In this document: positions 51,979-57,393 of the stretch, piece after piece
Numbering within the stretch: position 1 is the stretch's first letter
Layout: every line of letters begins with the position of its first letter
NCBI GenBank assembly: GCA_016213625.1
Contig: JACQZZ010000087.1
Coordinates: forward strand, 1-57,393
Length of the DNA stretch: 57,393 bases
Direction: 5' to 3'
DNA from: Actinomycetota bacterium
Lineage (GTDB): Bacteria > Actinomycetota > Acidimicrobiia > Acidimicrobiales > Ilumatobacteraceae
The notes under the pieces: model-generated
The model's input: the letters and a program-made list of their open reading frames with translations, nothing else
The model's database searches: none
What the model was told of the DNA's origin: nothing
Translations under genes and position numbers: made by a program

Positions 51979-53133
51979 ATGAGCAGTTCCGCTCTGGGTG
52001 ACATGTTCGTTCTCGATCCCGCTACAGGGCTCGACGCACTGGTGCGAGCCCTGGTCGACGACGGGTACCGCGTGGTCGGACCCCTGGTGCGCGACGGAGT
52101 CATCGTCTACGACGACGTCCGGAGCGGTGACGACCTGCCGAAGGGTGTGACCGTCGAGCAGTCCGCCGGGCGATGGCGCCTCACCATCGACGATCGTCCC
52201 ACCCGATTCTCCTGGACGCCTGGGGCCGATTCCTGGAAGCGATTCGTGTTCCCCGCACACCAGGAAGTGCTGCGGGTTCGCCACGTCGACGGTTCGTTCG
52301 CCACGACGCGCCCACCGTCTCCGGATCGGCCGCTCGCGCTCCTCGGTGCTCGCGACTGCGAGACCCGCGCCTTGGGCGTGCTCGACCGCGTACTGATCGA
52401 CCCGGATCACCCCGATCCTCGCTATGCCGAGCGCCGGGCCGACACCTTCGTCGTGGCGGTCACATGCGGTCAGCCCTCGGCGACCTGCTGGTGCACCTCC
52501 ATGGGAGGCGGCCCGCGACCTCGGGAGGGCTTCGACATCCTCCTGACAGAGGTCACCACCGGTGTCCACCGCCTGATCGCCGAGCCCGGCAGCGAGCGCG
52601 GGAGTGCGCTGCTCGCTCGCGTGGGCATCGCGCCGGCCACCGACGAGGACCACGCCGACGTCGAGGCAGTCGCGGACGCTGCGACGTCGTCGATGCCGGC
52701 CCGGCTGCCCGGCGCTGACATCCCGACGCTGCTCGCCGGCATGCACCATCCTCACTGGGACGAGGTCGCCGCACGCTGCCTGTCGTGTGCGAACTGCACG
52801 ATGGTGTGTCCCACCTGCTTCTGCTCGACGCTGAGCGACACCGCCGCGTTGGGCGCCGACCACGCAGCGGGCGCCGAGACCGTGCGAGTGCAGGAGTGGG
52901 CGTCATGCTTCCAGCTCGATCACTCCAATCTCGCCGGCCACCCGGTGCGCGCCACCACGATGTCGCGGTACCGGCAGTGGCTGACACACAAGTTGCAGAC
53001 CTGGCCCGAGCAGTTCGGCACGTTGGGCTGCGTCGGTTGCGGCCGCTGCACCACCTGGTGTCCGGCCGGCATCGATCTGGTCGAGGAAGCCGCCGTGCTC
53101 ATCGGCGCGGGTGCGCAGGGAGGAACCCCATGA
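51979..53133 (+). CDS. hydB: group 3b [NiFe]-hydrogenase, 4Fe-4S electron-transfer subunit HydB
   Basis: 384 residues, the sulfhydrogenase beta-subunit type. Two ferredoxin-like clusters: CLSCANCTMVCPTCFC (residues about 272-287) and CVGCGRCTTWCPAGI near the C-terminus. An earlier cysteine group (TCGQPSATCWCTS) may hold a further cluster. It links the NiFe module to the FAD/NADP subunit HydG in a cytosolic, reversible enzyme. First gene of a coupled operon; its stop overlaps the next ATG. Confidence 0.92.
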   Translation: MSSSALGDMFVLDPATGLDALVRALVDDGYRVVGPLVRDGVIVYDDVRSGDDLPKGVTVEQSAGRWRLTIDDRPTRFSWTPGADSWKRFVFPAHQEVLRVRHVDGSFATTRPPSPDRPLALLGARDCETRALGVLDRVLIDPDHPDPRYAERRADTFVVAVTCGQPSATCWCTSMGGGPRPREGFDILLTEVTTGVHRLIAEPGSERGSALLARVGIAPATDEDHADVEAVADAATSSMPARLPGADIPTLLAGMHHPHWDEVAARCLSCANCTMVCPTCFCSTLSDTAALGADHAAGAETVRVQEWASCFQLDHSNLAGHPVRATTMSRYRQWLTHKLQTWPEQFGTLGCVGCGRCTTWCPAGIDLVEEAAVLIGAGAQGGTP

Positions 53134-53591
53134 GCGATCTCAACCAACTGCTCGCCCAGCACGCGTTCTTCGCCGGACTCGAGCCCCACCTCATCGACCG
53201 CGTGGCCGACATGGCCACCGTCGCCGAGTTCCCGGCCGGCACCTGGATCGCGCGGCGTGGCACCGAAGCCGGCACGTTCCATGCGGTCATCGAAGGCCGC
53301 GCCGGTATCGAGCTGGCGTCCGCCGGTCAGCCCGCACTGGTGGTGGCCACGGTGCACCCTGGCGAGATCGTCGGCTGGTCGTGGTACATCGAGCCGCATC
53401 GTTGGCAGTTCGACGTCGTCGCCCTCGACCCACTTCGTACGGTCGCGATCGATGGTGGACTCCTCCGTGTGGCGTGCGTGGACGACCACGAGCTCGGCTA
53501 CCACATCGGTCGTCGACTCGCTCGAGTCGTCGCCTCACGGCTCGACGCCACCCGCCATCAACTGATGGATGTCTATGGGCACGCTCGCTGA
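53130..53591 (+). CDS. stand-alone cyclic-nucleotide-binding-domain protein in the hydrogenase operon
   Basis: 153 residues, one Crp/Fnr-type cNMP beta-roll (FFAGLEPHLIDRVADMATVAEFPAGTWIARRGTEAGTFHAVIEG, GEIVGWSWYIEPHRWQFDVVALD) and the dimer helix (RRLARVVASRLDATRHQLMD). It ends there, with no helix-turn-helix. So it senses a nucleotide or scaffolds a partner but probably does not bind DNA by itself. GGGAGG precedes the ATG, which overlaps the hydB stop; its end overlaps hydG by 23 bases. Regulation of the hydrogenase by cAMP or energy state is inference. Confidence 0.88.
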   Translation: MSDLNQLLAQHAFFAGLEPHLIDRVADMATVAEFPAGTWIARRGTEAGTFHAVIEGRAGIELASAGQPALVVATVHPGEIVGWSWYIEPHRWQFDVVALDPLRTVAIDGGLLRVACVDDHELGYHIGRRLARVVASRLDATRHQLMDVYGHAR

Positions 53592-54411
53592 CCTCCGGTC
53601 GATTCCCGTCGACCCGCTCGAACCGATCCCGTACCGCGTGGTCGAACTGGTACAGGAGACCGTCGACGTCATCACCGTCGTGGCGGCTCCCGTGGGGCAG
53701 GCCCTGCCGCCCGCCCAACCCGGCCAGTTCATGCTGGTGTGGGCGTTCGGCGTGGGCGAGATCCCGATCTCGGTCAGCCGCATGGCTGCCGACGGACGAG
53801 TCATGCTCACCGTGCGCGCCGTCGGACAGGTCAGCGGCGCCATCGTCGGGCTGCAGGTGGGCGAGGTGGTGGGGCTACGCGGTCCCTTCGGCACGGTGTG
53901 GCCGGTCGCCGAGGTGCTCGGTGCCGACGTAGTGGTCGTGGCCGGTGGACTCGGGCTCGCACCGCTCCGGATGGCCATCGACGCACTCGTGCAGCCCGAC
54001 CCGCGGCGGATCACCGTGGTGGTCGGGTCGCGTGAACCGGCGCAACGGCTGTATCCCGGCGATCTGACGGGCTGGGCCGAGCAGGGGGCATCCGTCCACG
54101 AGACCGTCGACACCGCCGACCGCGAGTGGCACGGAGGTGTCGGTACCGCGACCACGATGGTCGAGCGGCTGCATCATCCACACCAGGCCGCGTTCGTGTG
54201 CGGTCCCGAGCTGATGATGATGTCGGCCGTACGGGCGTTGGCGCAGCAGGGCGTGCCGACCGACCGCACCTGGGTGTCGCTGGAGCGCAACATGCACTGC
54301 GGCATCGGCCACTGCGGTCGCTGTCAACTCGGGGCGTTGCTGCTCTGTCGCGACGGCGCGGTGGTGCGATGGGATCACGTGGAGGAGCTGATGGAGGTGC
54401 GTGGACGATGA
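53569..54411 (+). CDS. hydG: group 3b [NiFe]-hydrogenase, FAD/NAD(P) subunit HydG
   Basis: 280 residues, ferredoxin-NADP reductase fold: FAD segment GEIPISVSRM, nucleotide site VVVVAGGLGLAPLRMAI, VCGPELMM, and the C-terminal [2Fe-2S]-type motif MHCGIGHCGRCQLG. Reduces or oxidises NAD(P) with electrons from H2. ATG is MSMGTLADL; a start two codons later is equally possible. Overlaps the hydD start by ATGA. Confidence 0.92.
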   Translation: MSMGTLADLRSIPVDPLEPIPYRVVELVQETVDVITVVAAPVGQALPPAQPGQFMLVWAFGVGEIPISVSRMAADGRVMLTVRAVGQVSGAIVGLQVGEVVGLRGPFGTVWPVAEVLGADVVVVAGGLGLAPLRMAIDALVQPDPRRITVVVGSREPAQRLYPGDLTGWAEQGASVHETVDTADREWHGGVGTATTMVERLHHPHQAAFVCGPELMMMSAVRALAQQGVPTDRTWVSLERNMHCGIGHCGRCQLGALLLCRDGAVVRWDHVEELMEVRGR

Positions 54412-55187
54412 GCCGGCCCACTCTCGCCGTGTGGAAGTTCGCCTCGTGCGACGGCTGCCAGTTGACGATCCTCGACTGCGAGGACGAGCTGCTCGAGATC
54501 GCCGCCGCGCTCGACATTCGCATGTTCCTCGAGGCCGGACCTTCGGAGTTGCTCGACCACTACGACATCTCGCTGGTCGAGGGTTCGATCACCACCGCGC
54601 ACGACGCCGAGCGCATCGTCGACGTGCGGAACCGCTCCGGCCTGCTGGTCACCATCGGCGCGTGTGCCACCGCGGGTGGGGTGCAGGCACTGCGCAACAC
54701 CGCCGACGTCGCCGAGTACTGCACCACGGTCTACGCCCGACCCGACTGGATCGAGACGCTCGCCACCAGCACACCCATCGCCGAGCACGTGAAGGTCGAC
54801 CACGAGTTGCGCGGCTGCCCGGTGTCGAAGCGGGAACTCGTCGACACCATCACCGCGCTCCTGGCCGGACGTCGCCTGCCGATCACCAGTCACAGCGTGT
54901 GCGTGGAGTGCACGGCCGCCGGCAACCACTGCCTCCTGGTGGCCGACGGCACGGCGTGCCTGGGCCCGGTCACGCACGCCGGATGCGGTGCGCTGTGCCC
55001 CGGGCTGCAGCGTGGGTGCTTCGGCTGCTTCGGCCCGAGCGAGGCGGCGAATCTCGACGCACTCCACGCCGCGTGGACGGCGGCGGGCATCTCCGACGAC
55101 GCGTTGCACCGGGCGCTGCGGACCTTCAACGTCGCCGCTCCCGAATTCCGCGACGCTGCCGCCCGACTGACGAGCTCGTCCACCTGA
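54408..55187 (+). CDS. hydD: group 3b [NiFe]-hydrogenase small subunit HydD
   Basis: 259 residues. Proximal-cluster motif KFASCDGCQLTILD, then LVTIGACATAGGVQALRN, GCPVSK, and a cysteine-rich end (VCVECTAAGNHC, GCGALCPGLQRGCFGCFGP) for the other clusters. There is no Tat signal, as expected for a cytosolic type 3 enzyme. It passes electrons between the NiFe centre and HydB/HydG. Confidence 0.94.
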   Translation: MSRPTLAVWKFASCDGCQLTILDCEDELLEIAAALDIRMFLEAGPSELLDHYDISLVEGSITTAHDAERIVDVRNRSGLLVTIGACATAGGVQALRNTADVAEYCTTVYARPDWIETLATSTPIAEHVKVDHELRGCPVSKRELVDTITALLAGRRLPITSHSVCVECTAAGNHCLLVADGTACLGPVTHAGCGALCPGLQRGCFGCFGPSEAANLDALHAAWTAAGISDDALHRALRTFNVAAPEFRDAAARLTSSST

Positions 55188-55197
55188 GGAAACCCAC

Positions 55198-56505
55198 ATG
55201 ACCCACGAACACCGTGCCCGCAGATTCGGCGTCGAAGCACTCACCCGCGTGGAGGGCGAGGGTGGTCTGATCGTGGAGGTGCACGAAGGCGAACTCGTCG
55301 ACGTCCGCCTGCGCATCTTCGAGCCGCCACGCTTCTTCGAGGGGTTCCTGGTCGGCCGCGACTACACCGAGCCCGTCGACATCACCGCGCGCATCTGCGG
55401 CATCTGTCCCGTCGCGTATCAGATGAGCGCGTGCCACGCCCTCGAGGCCGTGTGCGAGGTCGAGGTCGACGACGCGTTGCGCGCACTTCGTCATCTCCTC
55501 TACTGCGGCGAGTGGATCGAGAGCCACGTGCTGCACATCCACCTCCTGCACGCCCCCGACTTCCTCGGCTACGCGAACGGCATCGCCCTGGCGGCCGATC
55601 ACCGTGCCGAGGTGGAACGTGGGCTGCGGCTGAAGAAGCTCGGCAACCGGATCGTGGAGGTGGTCGGGGGCCGCGCCGTGCACCCGGTGAACGTGAAGGT
55701 CGGGGGCTTCTACAGCACACCATCGGTCGCCGCGATGCAGGATCTCGCCGACGAGCTGCGCCAGGGACTCGAGGCCGCGGTCGACATCGCCCGCTGGGTG
55801 TCGACGTTCCCGATGCCCGACCACGAGATGCCCGAGGGAACGGTGCTCGTGTCGCTGCGACATCCCACCGAGTACCCGATCCTCGGCGAACGGCTGGTGA
55901 GCACCACCGGGCTCGACATCAGCGCCGACGAGTACCTCGACCACTTCACCGAGGAGCACGTCGAACACTCCACTGCGCTCCATGGACGGATGCTCGCGGG
56001 CGGCGACTACCTGGTCGGCCCACTCGCCAGGTTCGTCCTCAACGCCGATCGGCTCGCACCGCAGGCCGCCTCGCTGGCCGCCGAGTTCGGCCTCACGCCC
56101 GCGGAACGGAATCCGTTCAAGAGCATCATCGTGCGCGCCATCGAGACGGTGCACGCGTGCGAAGTGGCGCTCGGCATCGTCGAGGGCTACTCGCCGCCCG
56201 CCCGCACGGCCGTACCGGTCACGCCACGCGCCGGCGCGGGATGCGGTTGGAGTGAAGCCCCTCGCGGCCTGCTCTGGCATCGGTACGAACTCGATGACGC
56301 CGGTCGCGTCGTCAGCGCGCACATCGTGCCCCCGACCTCGCAGAACCAGCCGTCCATCGAGCACGACCTCGCCCACCTCATCGAGCACTCGCTGCACCTC
56401 GACGATGCCGCGCTGGAGGCGCTGTGCGAACAGGCCGTTCGCAACTACGACCCGTGCATCTCGTGCGCCACGCACTTCCTCGACATGCGAGTCGTCCGTT
56501 CATGA
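55198..56505 (+). CDS. hydA: group 3b [NiFe]-hydrogenase large subunit HydA
   Basis: 435 residues. L1 motif RICGICPVAYQMSACHALE and C-terminal L2 motif DPCISCATH, the four Cys that bind the NiFe(CN)2CO site. Ten residues (FLDMRVVRS and neighbours) follow the His and would be removed after nickel insertion, the expected job of the protease encoded next. The motif types, small length and the HydBGD partners place it in group 3b, bidirectional NADP-linked. The hyp maturation genes are not in the window. Confidence 0.95.
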   Translation: MTHEHRARRFGVEALTRVEGEGGLIVEVHEGELVDVRLRIFEPPRFFEGFLVGRDYTEPVDITARICGICPVAYQMSACHALEAVCEVEVDDALRALRHLLYCGEWIESHVLHIHLLHAPDFLGYANGIALAADHRAEVERGLRLKKLGNRIVEVVGGRAVHPVNVKVGGFYSTPSVAAMQDLADELRQGLEAAVDIARWVSTFPMPDHEMPEGTVLVSLRHPTEYPILGERLVSTTGLDISADEYLDHFTEEHVEHSTALHGRMLAGGDYLVGPLARFVLNADRLAPQAASLAAEFGLTPAERNPFKSIIVRAIETVHACEVALGIVEGYSPPARTAVPVTPRAGAGCGWSEAPRGLLWHRYELDDAGRVVSAHIVPPTSQNQPSIEHDLAHLIEHSLHLDDAALEALCEQAVRNYDPCISCATHFLDMRVVRS

Positions 56506-56990
56506 CCGCTGCGCCACAGGTGACGGTCATCGCCATCGGCAACCCGTATCGACGTGACGACGGTGCGGGCGGTGCCGTGTTGACGGCGCTGGGCGCGCGA
56601 TTCGGCGACGACGAGCGGGTGCGGCTGGTCGAGCTCGACGGCGAGTCGGTCCGCCTGGTGCAGGCATGGGAGGGGTCGACGACCGTGTGGATCGTCGACG
56701 CCGTCCGGTCAGGTCGACCGTTCGGATCGTTCCACGAGATCGACGCCACCTGCCTCGCCGACCTCGACGACACCGGCGCCCGGCTGGGCGGCGGGCACCT
56801 GCTGGGTCTGGGCGAGGCCGTTGAACTGGCCACGGTGCTGGAGCTGCTGCCACCCCGCCTCCGAGTGTTGGGGGTGGAGGGCGAGACGTTCGAGAACGGC
56901 GAGGGGCTCAGCGAGTCGACTCGACGTGGCGTCGAGTCGGCGGCGAACTTTCTCATCGCCGAGGTGAGCGCCGCCCTCCTCGACCCGTGA
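56502..56990 (+). CDS. hydrogenase maturation endopeptidase (HycI/HyaD type)
   Basis: 162 residues. N-terminal IAIGNPYRRDDGAGG has the GNxxxxDDGxG nickel-sensing motif (Asp conserved), WIVDAVRSG holds the second acidic ligand, and GGHLLGLGEAVELA the His. It clips the C-terminal tail from HydA after Ni insertion. ATGA overlap with hydA shows coupled synthesis. A start earlier in the frame would lie inside hydA. Confidence 0.92.
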   Translation: MTAAPQVTVIAIGNPYRRDDGAGGAVLTALGARFGDDERVRLVELDGESVRLVQAWEGSTTVWIVDAVRSGRPFGSFHEIDATCLADLDDTGARLGGGHLLGLGEAVELATVLELLPPRLRVLGVEGETFENGEGLSESTRRGVESAANFLIAEVSAALLDP

Positions 56991-57002
56991 TGGCGACGCG
57001 CG

Positions 57003-57393
57003 TCAACGACCGCTGACGCGTCGGGTGTTCTTCCTCGCCGGTGCCGTGCTCGCCCGAACGACGAGTTCGGTGGGCAGCAGACGGTGTTCGGGGCGCTGCG
57101 CGACACGCCGCTCGATCGCGTCGCGCAAGAGTGCCGTGGCCTCGTGACCCTTCCGCGAGACGTCCTGCCGCACCGTCGTGAGCGGCGGCCTGGAGGTGGC
57201 GGCGAACGCTGCGTCGTCGAAACCGACGACGCTGATGTCCTCGGGAACGCGTAGGCCCCGTTCTACGAGGCCGTGCACGGCCCCCAGAGCCATCTGGTCA
57301 TTGGCGGCGAAGACGGCCGTGGCCCCGGCGAGCTGTCGGGACCGTCCGATCTCATAGCCGCGGTCAGAGGTCCAATCCCCCTGCACCATCGGA
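57003..57393 (-). CDS. LacI-family transcription regulator, N-terminus outside window
   Basis: About 130 C-terminal residues of a ligand-binding domain: ATAVFAANDQMALGAVHGLVERGLRVPEDISVVGFDDAAFAATSRPPLTTVRQD and LLPTELVVRAST are diagnostic of LacI/GalR proteins. The HTH is missing because the gene continues past the right edge. Sugar ligand unknown. Convergent with the hydrogenase operon, 12 bases apart; GACGCG...CGCGTC at about 56994-57022 may form a shared terminator. Confidence 0.92.
   Translation of the reverse strand, partial: PMVQGDWTSDRGYEIGRSRQLAGATAVFAANDQMALGAVHGLVERGLRVPEDISVVGFDDAAFAATSRPPLTTVRQDVSRKGHEATALLRDAIERRVAQRPEHRLLPTELVVRASTAPARKNTRRVSGR

Overview
The window is high-GC, gene-dense chromosomal DNA from an actinobacterium. 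The markers are a WhiB protein, a PafB/PafC pair, an F420-type LLM oxidoreductase, a mycothiol-type DinB-fold protein, a Lys/Ala-rich histone H1-like DNA-binding tail, a DUF4333 lipoprotein and a Rv1264-type adenylate cyclase. An acidimicrobial lineage would fit, but this is inference; there is no rRNA or other phylogenetic marker here. Both end genes are cut by the window: a cupredoxin protein at the left and a LacI-type regulator at the right. I saw no tRNA, rRNA, CRISPR array, transposase or phage gene.

Layout. 1-3.0 kb: secreted copper-type protein, a DinB-fold protein, HU followed by a separately encoded Lys/Ala-rich tail protein, and a frameshifted HIT hydrolase. 3.1-6.0 kb: PIN-PhoH ATPase, WhiB with a clear sigma-70-like promoter, an epoxide-hydrolase-like protein and a DnaQ-type exonuclease. 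5.9-8.7 kb (minus): a hydroxyacyl-CoA dehydrogenase-pafB-pafC operon. 8.7-17.6 kb: rRNA-type methyltransferase, pgi and pgl, alpha/beta hydrolase, two crotonases, serine hydrolase, RarD and a lipoprotein. 17.7-22.7 kb (minus): a complete branched-chain amino-acid type ABC importer in the order livG-F-H-M-K. 22.8-25.4 kb: a 2OG-Fe(II) oxygenase, then the one gene-poor, repeat-bearing, accessory-looking stretch, with a release-factor-like gene that has no GGQ and two small membrane ORFs. 25.4-31.3 kb: VOC protein, SDR, adenylate cyclase, LLM oxidoreductase, LarE, response regulator and an XRE protein.

31.4-33.9 kb is a compact sulfur operon (MBL-rhodanese-rhodanese, TauE exporter, glutaredoxin) behind a CsoR/CstR-type operator. 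33.9-36.8 kb (minus) holds a multicopper oxidase, a membrane protein and signal peptidase I. 37.1-47.9 kb is mostly transport and metabolism: a Vps62-like/membrane fusion, AbgT, leucyl aminopeptidase, SLC13/TrkA-C permease, a CDF-type protein lacking its core helices, an AcuI-type reductase and an FAD oxidoreductase. A perfect 48-bp palindrome follows, and a diverged copy lies at 24.2 kb.

48.1-57.0 kb holds two tightly coupled plus-strand operons. The first is GT4 glycosyltransferase, alpha/alpha-barrel glycosidase, GH130 and a previously hidden 51-residue zinc-ribbon protein. The second is a complete group 3b [NiFe]-hydrogenase set: HydB, a stand-alone cyclic-nucleotide-binding domain, HydG, HydD, HydA and the maturation protease. 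Almost every junction is a 4-bp stop/start overlap. The most promising points for follow-up are the cNMP-domain protein inside the hydrogenase operon, the glycan operon just upstream, the GGQ-less release-factor protein, the split HU/tail pair, the core-deleted CDF protein and the palindromic repeat.
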